From NCBI GenBank assembly GCA_001557505.1, contig LSAX01000001.1, forward strand, positions 2,108,001-2,172,000: a stretch of 64,000 nt of DNA. The letters are read 5' to 3'. This document shows, in pieces, positions 10,246 through 20,675 of this stretch. The stretch is from Reticulascus tulasneorum (taxonomy: Eukaryota; Ascomycota; Sordariomycetes; Glomerellales; Reticulascaceae). The notes under the pieces are model-generated. The model was given only the letters and a program-made list of their open reading frames with translations, ran no database searches and had not been told where the DNA came from. The translations under genes were made by a program, and so were the position numbers. Numbering within the stretch: position 1 is the first letter of the stretch; every line of letters begins with the position of its first letter.

Positions 10246-12410
10246 TTACTGCTTTTTTGCATGGGCTCTCTTGCCAAACTTCTTAGTCCATGACGCATCA
10301 TGATAATTCAGCTCAACTGCTCGTTGTGGCAAGCTTCGCTTCGCTGGATGTACATTAGCAGCAGATATGTTACCGCAGTCAGGCCGCTTCAAGTTGTTCC
10401 CGAAGGTGTCTGCCGCCCACAGCAAAACGCCATTGGTCCATCCAAACCCCTCCACAACTTCATATTCACCGCCGGTACCTGCCACATTGGTGGAATTGTC
10501 GCCGTACTTCTCGAACATTATCCCTACATCCTCGGCAGACAAGCCTTCAAGCTGAGGAGTCTCGCTCGTGGACCCTCCAGTAGCGTACCAAGTGCAAAAC
10601 GTTGAGTCCAGGTACCGCTGGCCTAAGCGAAGTGCCAGGTCCTGGATTTCTACATAGGCAGGGTCGGACTCGCCAAACGTGGGCGGAGTCTTCAACAAGC
10701 CCTCCATGAGGACATGCATCAATGGCGGCCATACGTTTGGCTGATCCCATTGCTGTCCAGTTTTGAAGTTCGTCGCGGGGATACCGCCAGCCTTTGCTTC
10801 AAGATAATTCGCAACACGCTGATATGCCGTCTTGACCGCATATGGGTTGTTCTTGAGGTGAGAGGGTGCCGCGCCGGTCCAGAACGGGTAGAACTGCGCT
10901 ACCGAGAACTGGACCTGTACATCCTCGGGCGCTGTAGTCTGCTCGGCACTTGTAGCATCATCGTCGGCGGGTATGTAGATGTTTTGCGAGTTCGACGTGA
11001 GGTTGTAGTCGAAGTAGCTGAACAAAGTTGCATTCCACATGAGATCATACATGGCATCGCTGCGGTTCACGGCCAACTCGGTCCAGGTAGCTCCCTCTGC
11101 CACATTCCCAGTCTCGTTGAGGAACGTGGCAATAGTGATTTCGTTCCAGTAGAGAATAGCGTTTAGATCCACTGGGACCATATCGATCACATTCAAATAT
11201 CTAAGAGGGAAATATACGTCCCTGGCTGCATCCTGTGGCCTAGAAAGCCACCTGGTGCCGTAGTCCCACCCACTTTCAGCTCCAGTAGCGAGATTAGCAT
11301 AGAGCTTGGCCTTCTCGGCTTCACTCAGTGCTTCGGTCTGTGGATAGATGATACCCGAAGCGGCGTAGTATGAGCTATTGGACGCAGTGATGAAATCTTC
11401 GCGGAATGATTCTGGGCGCGGCTGTGTGTTTGACACATTATATCTGTAAATCGGGCATATTGGTTTCCATGTTTGACAAAAGGTTGAGAATGTTCATGCA
11501 CTTACTGGTTCAGGCTGTATGTTTTTCCATCCTTTGTCACCTCTATGGAACGATTGGTCGTCCAAAACTCATGCTCTTTGATCAGCAACGGGAGCGCACG
11601 GTCAAGGATGCTGGTATCGTTGGTGTGTTCCAAGTATATGCGCACCATCTGGGCGAGCAATGGCGGCTGTGACCGATTCAAGTAGTAGACCCTGGCGCCA
11701 TTCGGGATGAATCCAAACTGCTCGATAAAGTCGAGAAAATTCTCGATTGTGTTCTTGGAAATCTCGATAAAGGAGCCCCCGGTGCGCAGCAGACCTTCGA
11801 GAATCCAGAACGAGTCCCAGTAGTAAGGTTCTCTGAATCGACCGCCAGCAACAACAAAGGTTCGATTGACTGGGATGAAGCTGTTAGGGCAATCAGTGCA
11901 GTTGCCAGCGCCGGCGTATGATCGCGTCAGATCAGGCCAAATGTCAATGACCTTGGACACAAACTCCTTAATGACTACGTCGTCTACCTTCTCCAGAAAT
12001 TGGGGGTCGGTTTGCAACTGATCTTCGGGGACCTCCTCGAGTTCACCACCGGCGGGTGCAAAGTTCGCCAGAAGGAAGTCGTTCAGCTCCGTGTTGTTGC
12101 TAAGTGGCTTGGAGAGCGCATCAAAGGCTGTCTGAATCTCTTCCAGAGAACGGATGGCTGGCCTGCTCGAATGTTAGACGGGGCCAGAAGCTGTAACCAG
12201 CTCGAGAGTTCTGAGGAACAGCACATACATATCCACGAAGGTTTTCGAGTCCGAGAATGGTCTCGCCAACTCGATCTCACTCAGAATGTCCCCATGGCAA
12301 TATATGGGCGAGTCGCAAGGAGCAATAACCGAACCATTCACATACAGGGCGCGAACCGCAGGAACTGCGGCCACCAGAGCTGGGAGGAGTCTGCGTAAGG
12401 CCGCCATCAT
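10246..12410 (-). CDS. Secreted alpha,alpha-trehalase (GH37)
   Basis: Hydrolyses trehalose to two glucose units. Three exons: 12410-12229, 12162-11506 and 11443-10246, giving 678 aa (or 677, because the start is ATGATG). Introns of 66 and 62 nt restore DSKTFVDMP and SLNQYNVSN. The N terminus is a clear signal peptide (MMAALRRLLPALVAAVPAV). GH37 signatures are GGRFREPYYWDSFW and QQWDQPNVWPP. Multiple N-x-S/T sequons support secretion. The cytosolic neutral trehalases of fungi, also GH37, lack a signal peptide and carry a Ca2+-binding N-terminal domain that is absent here. The C terminus is basic. The role is inferred as extracellular or wall-associated trehalose use. Confidence 0.92.
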
Positions 12411-13977
12411 TATAGGCTATTGGAGCTTTCTCAACTGAAGCTACTCCTCGTGAGACATACAGTAACTGGATGGGAAAGCAAATAACATTCAGCAATCAGC
12501 ATCGGGGAACGCGGGGGCATTGGAGGGTATAAATGGGCTAAAACAGCGTCGTATGACATGCCCGGCTACTAGGACTGGCCGACACTTGCTGGTGAGCTCG
12601 TAGCGGTTCACTGCAGCCGAGCGAGGATCGTCGCCAGCTTTAGTTGGTGCGGGAGGCATGGCCAAGCCAGGTTTTCCAGGATATTTTGTCATAACGACCG
12701 GGCGAACAAAGAAACTAGTTGGGCCGAGGACATCGCCGTCGTCCCTGGGTCCGGCTAGCTTAGAGTGACTTCTGAGTTGGAAACCTGCAGGCGAGAGGCA
12801 AAGGGGTACGGGAACAACGCCCCGCATGCAATCTTCTAGTTTGGAGAAGATGTTGGCAGAGCTCACCGTTGAAAGACGCATGTCAATGGGAGAGCTTCCC
12901 CGCATTTTGCAAGTGCCAATGTCCATAATAGAGCCGCTGACGGCGGTGAAAGCCACACGCTATTTGGCCGATTGGACTCATATGGGGCTTCTCTCGCTGA
13001 TGTCGATTGCGGTGTTTCCTGCACGAACTTTCCGCTTCCCGCTCTTCCCCACCATTCCAGCTCGGTCTTCTGCAGGTGACGTCAGGGATTTAAAATGTTG
13101 GAGGCTTGGGGCTGCATCCCCGGAGCGGGGCAGATCGTGCCATCGATCAGCTCCTATTATGTATTATCCCGATGTACAGATAGATGTACCTACCATCGAC
13201 TCAGCTACATACTACTACGTAGTAGGGCACAGTAGTACGCCTCCGTCCAGTAGCGGGCAAGCGGGGAAACCATGAGGCCAAGTCCATCCATCGAGTGCTT
13301 TCAAGGTGTGTGCTGCCAAAAGCCAGCATTCTAGCTACATACCTAGTATCTCAGCGCTGGATTCCCCGCAGATGGGCGGGGCGGCATTCGTCACATATGG
13401 CACTACGTATTACTTGGTCTTTTTGCGGGGAGTAATTAACTTAGCGCCCGTGAAGAAAACCCCAGAGAGGCATCCATGTCCAAATGTCAGCTGCGGATAC
13501 AGGCTGTGCTCTCATCCTAGGCTCCATTCTAGGTGCTTACTGCTCTCTCCAGGCTACCTCGGTACGGCAGGTAGCACAACCCAGTCAGCTAGCCTTTTGT
13601 ACCTAGTCGGCAATTGAACGACATGTCGTTGTTGAAGGCCATCGGCATCGCCGGGCTTATATGCGTCATGTTGTAGAACGAGCCATATTGGATAGCTTGC
13701 ATGGAATCCCGTGCCAGTGGCTAAGAGAGGTGCAGTGCCGCACAGGCTGGGGTAAACTGCGCCGCAGAAGATATGATCAGCTTACGCGACGACTCAATAT
13801 CGTGGAGCCAGTCGCGTGGCGTGTATATTCTAAGCCATTGCATATGCAATGTTAAACATTCAAACGGCCTGACCCATTTCTCGGAGGGACCAGAACTCAA
13901 AATACCATCGATCGCTGTCCATGAATGAAGAGGAAGCTCAAAGTCCGAACGGCCCTTCCCGCCAAGTCGACTTCGAT
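12411..13977. other. Intergenic; trehalase promoter region
   Basis: About 1.6 kb with no supported gene. It contains a perfect CRE-type TGACGTCA at 13077-13084 and a 14-bp palindrome at 13212-13225. Open frames of up to 155 codons have no family signature and are Pro/Ser/Arg-rich as expected of chance frames. Confidence 0.5.
13077..13084. promoter_or_regulatory. CRE-like TGACGTCA
   Basis: A perfect 8-bp palindrome matching the ATF/CREB bZIP site, about 670 bp upstream of the trehalase start. Trehalose metabolism is often stress-controlled through such factors, but use of this site is only inferred. Confidence 0.3.
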
Positions 13978-15242
13978 CTAGAGTCGAGCCCGGTACATAT
14001 TTGATTCTCCAGCCTCTTTCCTGACTTCCTTGCTGCTAGATTCCAGGAGGGCCCGACCAAACACCTTCTCCAGTCTTCGCAGGACCTCATGTTCGTTTTG
14101 GGCTATTTGATAATGGACCACAATCCGCCCTCCAAGCAATTTCAAGCCTTGTTCTTCTCCATACTTGACAAAGTCCTCGGCGGTACATCCAGCCGAGCTC
14201 AGGTCAAGCCAACACATGTTGGTATGCACGGGATGAATAAGTTGTCCACCCATATCTACCCACAACTTCTGGATTTTGTTGGCCACCACGTGGGATGATC
14301 TGAGGAGGCCGCCTTCGCCGTTTGGGCCCGTGCCGAACGTCTCGTCTACTGCAACCCTGGCAGGCGCTGCGACAACACCGGACTGGCGCAAGCCTCCCCC
14401 AATGGACTTCCTTACCCACCTGGCGTGCTTGATTTGGTCGAAAGTGCCGACAAGAATGCTACCGATCGGCGCACCCAGGCCCTTGGAGAAACACAACGTC
14501 GCCGTGTCAAAATAGGAGCAAAACTCGGGCAAGCTGCCGGCTCCAGCTACAACTGCCTCCCATAGGCGAGCGCCGTCGCAGTGGAGCTTGATGCCGTGCT
14601 CCCTGGCGAAGGTTGCGATGAGCTTAATTTCATCCAGTGGCATTATCATGCCATTGAGAGTGTTCTCGAGGCTGATGACTCTTGTCGGACAAGAATGGAC
14701 ATCATCGTCCGTAACCGCATTCTCGACGATATCCTTCAGAGTCAAGTGGATCCCGTTTGCTGGAATCACGGCCTTGATTTGGGCCCCGCTCAGGCTAGCA
14801 ACGCTGCTATAGTTTAGCAGCAGCTCCGAAAATGAAGGGAGTCCACGCACCCACCGGCCTCATATTTGACGATATGAGAGCGGTAATCACACAAAACACC
14901 ATGAGGAGGTTGGGTCAGCAGGGACCGAAGTGCCAGCTGGTTTCCCATGGTTCCAGAGAGAACAAGTAAGCCGGCCTCCTTGCCAGTGAGACGAGCCACA
15001 TGGGACTCTAGATCGGTGGTCGTTGCATCTTCCATGAATACATCATCGAGTAACGTGCAAGACTGAATAGCCGCAAGCATCGATGGCGTCGGTGTTGTCA
15101 TAGTGTCACCTTGGCTCGGTTATTTCACCTCTCCTGCGGAGTAACAATGCAGAGACCATGACTTACTCCTCAAGTCAAAGGCCGCCGGGCCGTTCTGCCC
15201 AACCCAGGCATTGTGTCTCTTGGGCAGCTCAGCAGAAGTCAT
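13978..15242 (-). CDS. GLY1: Threonine aldolase (PLP enzyme, Gly1 type)
   Basis: Cleaves L-(allo)threonine to glycine and acetaldehyde. Exons: 15242-15167, 15109-14851 and 14803-13978 (386 aa). PLP-binding motifs include VLSGTMGNQLALRSL, the Asp in LHCDGARLWEA, and the Schiff-base Lys in CFSKGLGAPIGS; Arg residues follow in KSIGGGLRQSG. Exon joining restores AAFDLRSDTMTTPT and EAGGVASLSG. The third exon has two acceptors 3 nt apart (ending at 14807 or 14804); the downstream one gives the family consensus. An in-frame ATG at 15389 would add 49 residues rich in Arg, Ser and His and poor in acidic residues, so a mitochondrial form is possible; the ATG at 15242 is the conserved cytosolic start. 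Confidence 0.93.
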
Positions 15243-16396
15243 CTTCGCGATGTTGCCAGCGGGTTGAAAGAGGGTGGACAGCGGATGATGATTAAAAGCT
15301 TTTCGGTATGGGGTGACTGGTCGATGGACAAGCCATGAGAAAGACAGACGCTGCGGGGTTGACAGTTGATGGGGACGTATCAAAGCCATTTATGACCAAA
15401 AGGCACTTGGCCAGATAACGAGGTATGCGTAACTGGTCAACTAACAGACCTCAATGCGGCTGGACTCGTCATGGATGGTGCGCGACTATGTTTGGGCAGC
15501 CCCCAAGGGCGCGCGTGAATCCGATATCGTGGGGACAGAACCTCTGGTACGTTGATAAGTAGTTAGTACAACCACCATTTGAGATGTGACCGTCTCAACC
15601 CTCTTGCAAGTTACAACCAACCTTTTGATCTGTGTTCGGGGATCATACATATTTGAACAGGACGAGGCTCTTTCTATTTAGCAGTCGAGTATATTGGCGA
15701 CTAGGAGCTGGCTCGGATATTCGCCATGCCGTCAACTGAATTCTGAACTCTTGCGTTTTGTTGCTGCCGAAGACCGGACCTAACATCAATCGATGGCTAA
15801 GAGTTGGCGCCATTTTGTCGAGCTTCATCCGAGACGCGATCCGCGCTAGCATGCGTCGGCATGTGGGGCGGATCAGTAGGTGCTTTTTCTTCATTGATTA
15901 AGCAGCCCCTCGCCGCGTGACAGGGTGGGTGCTGCGGCTATAGCACCCCACGCCCCTTTAGTTTAAGCTACGAACTGGGTCGGGCCAATAATTAGCACCA
16001 AAGGTACTCCATACCCTTCTTCGTACCTTTGGCACCTTCATCCAGAACTTCAGACCAACTGCTCGCCTACCTAGGCATCTATCTTACCTACCTACCTAGG
16101 TACCCAAACGTCGATGCCTTGAGACCCTACATGCAACTTTCAACCTTCTGCGGATTTATCGGCCACTTGCACAGGCCAGACCCAGGAGGCTCAATTTCCT
16201 CTGCGATACGGCCAGATTACGCTTCCATCCTTGTCCTCCGCTTCCTGCGCGGTCGGCTCGAACCTGTGCTTTGTCCATTGCATCTCGTTTTTATTCTTCG
16301 TTCTCAATCCTGATGTTTCGTCTCTAGCATCATTATAATATCAGCCAAGCTTTGTCCTACTGATGGAATTTTATTTTTTTGGGCTCTTGGTATAAG
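15243..16396. other. Divergent intergenic region (threonine aldolase / GT17)
   Basis: About 1.15 kb between divergent genes. Contains a CTACC run at 16085-16104. The in-frame 5' extension of threonine aldolase (to 15389) overlaps its left end. No other gene is visible. Confidence 0.5.
16085..16104. repeat. CTAC/GTAG run with CCTAGG core
   Basis: TTACCTACCTACCTAGGTAC; the same word type as the runs at 7420, 39879, 42767 and 55191. Confidence 0.75.
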
Positions 16397-17536
16397 ATGG
16401 TGCTGCAATGGCGGTTTGGCTTCACCTTCAAGGTGATCGTACTCGCCCTTACTTGCCTCATCATGTACGCCAGTCAGCACCCGGCTTTCGACAGATTCGC
16501 CCACAGGATAACGGATATTGATCTGTCCTTGGAGCTTCCCAAGAATGGCTTCAATTTTGCTCAGGACCACGGTCATCGTGGCTACTACGCCTCACCAGAA
16601 GCGGACCGATTTTGCCGTCATCATGGCTATCGTGTCTTCCGCCCGCAGTCTGCCACTGGCAGACGAAAGATATACGACTTGTTCATGGTTAATACAGAGC
16701 TTGATTGGTTGGAGATTCGACTGAACACGACCTATCACTTTGTCGATTATTTTGTAGTTGTCGAATCTTCCAAGACCTTCACGGGCAAGACAAAGCCCCT
16801 CACCATCAAGGAGAACTGGGCTAAGTTTGCGCCATATCACGACAAGCTCATTTATCACGAGCTGGAGTTTCCCCATTCATTCGACCCCCGGAGGTCGTGG
16901 GACTACGAAGACTTGCAGCGGAATGCCATGTACGACCAAGTCTTTCCGAAACTTCAAGGAAAACAGGCGCCGGTGTATGGCGATGTTATCCTCGTGGCTG
17001 ACGTTGATGAGATCACCCGTCCGGAGGCTCTTTTGGTGTTGCGGACTTGTGAATTTCCGCGCCGCCTTACCTTACGTAGTCGTTTCTACTACTACAGCTT
17101 TCAATTCCTGCACCAAGGGCCGGAGTGGGCGCATCCCCAAGCCACCTTCTACCAAGAGTCTCGAACTATTTTGCCAGCAAACCTACGTACCGGCGATGGT
17201 GGCATCAAACTACTATACGATCTAGACAAAGGAGATCTATGGAATGCGGGATGGCATTGTTCCAGCTGCTTTTCCACAATTGATGAGTTCCTCAACAAAA
17301 TGGCTTCTTTCTCCCACGTATGGATGAATGGCGCAAAGTACCGGAACAAGGACCACATTGCTGAGGCTGTGAGAAATGGTACGGACTTGTGGGGTCGGGC
17401 CATTGATCGGTTCGACCGACTTGCAGATATCAAAGATGTACCAAGCTTTCTGTTGGCCGAGCCAGAGCGCTTCCATTATTTGTTAAATAGGGACGGCCCA
17501 ACCGCAGGGTTCAGTGATTACCCGGCAACTGATTGA
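16397..17536 (+). CDS. Glycosyltransferase family 17 protein (type II membrane)
   Basis: A 379-aa protein read from the ATG at 16397 (the frame upstream starts only at TTG). A short cytosolic tail, MVLQWRFG, precedes one membrane segment at about residues 9-26, so the catalytic part faces the Golgi lumen. GT17 features include RKIYDLFMVNTELDWLEIRL, a VDYFVVVESSKTFTGK segment, the DVILVADVDEITRPE acidic DxD region and the FYYYSFQFLH block. GT17 contains the bisecting beta-1,4-N-acetylglucosaminyltransferase III of animals; fungal members are numerous but their acceptor is not known, so I infer only a sugar transferase acting on glycans. Confidence 0.88.
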   Translation: MVLQWRFGFTFKVIVLALTCLIMYASQHPAFDRFAHRITDIDLSLELPKNGFNFAQDHGHRGYYASPEADRFCRHHGYRVFRPQSATGRRKIYDLFMVNTELDWLEIRLNTTYHFVDYFVVVESSKTFTGKTKPLTIKENWAKFAPYHDKLIYHELEFPHSFDPRRSWDYEDLQRNAMYDQVFPKLQGKQAPVYGDVILVADVDEITRPEALLVLRTCEFPRRLTLRSRFYYYSFQFLHQGPEWAHPQATFYQESRTILPANLRTGDGGIKLLYDLDKGDLWNAGWHCSSCFSTIDEFLNKMASFSHVWMNGAKYRNKDHIAEAVRNGTDLWGRAIDRFDRLADIKDVPSFLLAEPERFHYLLNRDGPTAGFSDYPATD

Positions 17537-19832
17537 GTTTGAGGGCTAGACAGCTTTTGTATTATGATCGGAAAGACATCCTCGTGTTCTTGGGCTTCAT
17601 GATACCCTGCTAAGGTAAATATTAAATAATATGGGGGATACTACTCGCAACTGGGAGTTGGATCGTGGCATTAGATGAGTCTCTGCTTGTGGCTCTCTTT
17701 TTTTGCCCCTGGCAGAAGATCGTGGTCCTTTGAGCCCATCGCACTATTTCTAAGTTCCTGCAACAAGGCGGGTAGTTCAACTCGAGCTATGTATCAATCA
17801 GTGCAAGTACCGGTATGGACTGCTATACCGAGACTGGCTACGCGTCCCAGGCAAACGCCCCTCCCCGTCAGGTTGTGTATCGTGGTCAACATAGATGGCC
17901 GCATAGAGAGGAAGACCGTGCGCCGGCACGTGAGCGAAAGCTGACGCAGTGTTCGCCGCACAGAATCGAACTTGTCGGTTTCCAGGCTGAGAAGGGCTTC
18001 GCCCACGTCTCCAGGGTTGCCTGGGATTGGTCTTGGGAGATGTGCACTTTGGGGACCATCCCCCGCGTTCAAGAAAACGATCTGTGTCTAGTTAGTTGCC
18101 CAGATAGCACCGATGTTTGGTAGGTAGTGTACGCTTCGCCTTCTCGATTGCGAAACAAGTTGTGCAAGTATTCTTAGATAATTGGCAGAACGCTGCACAT
18201 GACGGTCTGCCTGGGCTCTCTGATATCGGAAGTTGATGCTCTATTAACGGGGCAAAAGGCAACTCAAACCACCCAATCAGACACACCCCATCCTTTCATT
18301 AATACACTACTGTCCTTGCGGAACCAGCCAATGACCGAAACAGCGCTTGGTGCTGGCCGGCCCCCCCCTTCTGATCTGTGAAGTGCCAGGAAGATTTTGG
18401 TGATTCTGTAGCCCGTAGTTACAAAGCTGCAAACGGGAAACCCCCACGGAACGACAGGCTGCTCAATAGAGACCGCTTGCAAACAAACAAGACTATCTTG
18501 AAGCAATCCAGACTCTCATTCGATGCCAGCAGCGCCCCCTTAGGCAAGCTCGTAGCCATGCACCCGAGCGTGTGTTAATAAGTTCCGCCGCTCTGGTGGG
18601 TTTGTTTCACGGCGACGCTGCGTCATCTCGTCTGCGGCCAGCCCGCTACTGCATTTCAAACACTCTGTCTCGCACCTCGCCCCTTCGCCCTCGAGTACAG
18701 CGCATAGCACATAATTTACAACAGAAGAAGAGCGGCAGCATTGGATGCCCTGCACGGAATAGTCGGTTCGACGGCCAATCATCCCTCGGACGTGAGATGC
18801 AAGGTTTAACGCTGCCTTGCTTGAGAGAGGCCGTATACGGGGGCTTGAATCTGCATCGACAACGCATCAAAAGTGGTCTGTGTGTAGCCTTGAAGTACTT
18901 GGTAATGCCCCTTCTCCTACAATTTTCTTCCCTCACTTTTACTTTTTTTCCCTTCGCTCCATGTCCAGGTCTTGTGCATTCTCCCATGAAGCTTTTTCTT
19001 ACTGAGTCTGGCTCTCCGAGGTTTTCTTTCTCATCTCTTCCTCGACGCTGTCCGGTGCTGGAGTTTCCGCCCTGTAACATGCCACGCATTGTCACTTGGC
19101 CGCGGCGCCAAAACGGAGTTAATTGAACGCAACGCCGGCGCTACCACAATGCCAACTCTCTACTGTCTCTCTCATTGTTGTCTCGGGTTCTTTCGCAATG
19201 CGCGGTCCTCGTCCGAGGCGATGAGATAATCACATGCATGGCTCACTTGAATCTCAGGCAGTCTATTGTTGAAAGTTGGGTCATGTTGATCATTGATTTA
19301 AACCTCATAGCATCATCATCATCGCCGCTAGTGTGTCGAATCGCTGAAGTACAGTTGTCTCTGAGCAGCAAACGCTCCCACCACCCCAGAAACCATCCAG
19401 CCAAGAGAAATGCTCGAAGAGTATTAGGCAAGTGCCACCTAAGGTAGTTTGGTCCGGTCCAAACTCTTAGCAACAGCCTTTCGCTGATCTATCCCCTCAT
19501 TCCTTCCGTTAGGATCAAGTTGTGAGAATCCGACAGTGAGGCGTGATATTGGATAGTGAGTTCGGAAGAGGTCGTTCGGTATACCAACGCTACCACGAGT
19601 TCCCAAAACACCGTGAGACTCGTGAGACTCGTGAGAGAAGTTGTAGATAGAGGGGTCCCCGCCAGCTCAACCCCAGCCCCGTCTCGTGTTGTCTCCAGCG
19701 ATCTTTCTTGTCACCAATCGTTGCCCGCACCAAGAGAATAGGAAAGGAGGAAGAGGCCGACTGGAGATCTGGCCTGTGGTACCAAGATCGACGAGGGCCA
19801 CGAGCGACATTAAGATTATCCGCCGCTGCCAT
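17537..19832. other. Gene-free stretch between convergent genes
   Basis: About 2.3 kb between the GT17 stop and the Arl8 stop. Frames of up to 184 codons exist, but they start at non-ATG codons or show no family pattern and no supporting splice sites. It includes a 10-bp direct repeat at 19616-19636. A non-coding transcript cannot be excluded. Confidence 0.45.
19616..19636. repeat. Short tandem repeat (GAGACTCGT units)
   Basis: Two adjacent copies of a GTGAGACTCGT-like 10-bp unit with a partial third, about 200 bp downstream of the Arl8 stop. Confidence 0.6.
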
Positions 19833-20675
19833 TCATCTGTTCGCCCACTTCATCAGCCATTGGATGACGGCGTCCAGATTCGTTTCTTCCTTGGCACTAA
19901 TGCCGTAACAGCTGACCTCACGGTGGCTTATCTTCTTCAAGTCCAGCGCATCGATCAGCTCGTCTACAGATAGCTTTTCTGGGAGGTCTGATTTGTTGCC
20001 CAGAACAAGAAGCGGAATGCCCTTCAGAGAAGGCTGGCTCATCAAAGCATGCAGCTCCTCGCTGGCTTGCGGGAGCAGCTCTATATCCGCGATATCAACA
20101 ATAAACACGATAGCATTAACACCTCGGCAGTATCTCTCCCACATTGTCCGGAAACGAGGTTGGCCGCCGATGTCCCAACACTTTAGTGTAACATGGCCAC
20201 GTTGCACCCGCTTCATGTTAAAACCGACGGTCGGGATCGAGCTACACGAGATCTAGAGTTAGCCGAGCACGTCGCTATCCGACACCGAGGACGAAGGTTC
20301 AATTCTCGCCGATTTGGTGTCTGTCGAAAGACGGGGGTTCTTACTCGATCGTGAATTCTCCGCCCTGCGACAAGAACATACATTAGCAAAGACGATCACG
20401 CCGTTCGAGTCGCGACTAGGGGAGCTTACGGCTAGGACCCGGAGTAGGGACGTCTTGCCTGCGTTCTGCAGCCCAATCATGGTCACATCCATCTCGGTCG
20501 CCCTGTTGCATGATGTCAGTTCTCAAACCCACCGATCGTTGTCGAGAGCCAAACATGCTGCAGCGGGGTAGGGCAGACATCTGTGCTGGAACACCCCGCC
20601 GGAAGCCTCTGGCCGTTTCACTCACCAAAATGTCCTTAGCAACCAATCGTACACTTTCCGGAAGAGCCCTGCCAT
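19833..20675 (-). CDS. ARL8: Arl8-type small GTPase
   Basis: An Arf-like GTPase that marks lysosome/vacuole or endosome membranes and links them to transport machinery. Four exons: 20675-20626, 20502-20430, 20364-20345 (20 nt) and 20241-19833, giving 183 aa. Phase is maintained throughout. The N terminus [17 protein letters not shown] is an amphipathic helix as in Arl8. G-motifs: GLQNAGKTS (P-loop), TVGFN (switch I), CWDIGGQPR (switch II; Arl8 has WDIGGQ), LGNKSDLP and GISAKEE. Residues [14 protein letters not shown] span the microexon and the next exon, confirming the joins. The C terminus LMKWANR is close to other Arl8 proteins. It is divergent from the Pol I subunit gene. Confidence 0.94.

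Noticed and set aside
12489..12956. Minus-strand frame of 155 codons upstream of trehalase
   Set aside because: No recognisable domain, no signal peptide and no conserved Cys/His pattern; likely chance.
18572..19126. Plus-strand frame of 184 codons in the gap after GT17
   Set aside because: The start is not ATG and the sequence has no family features.
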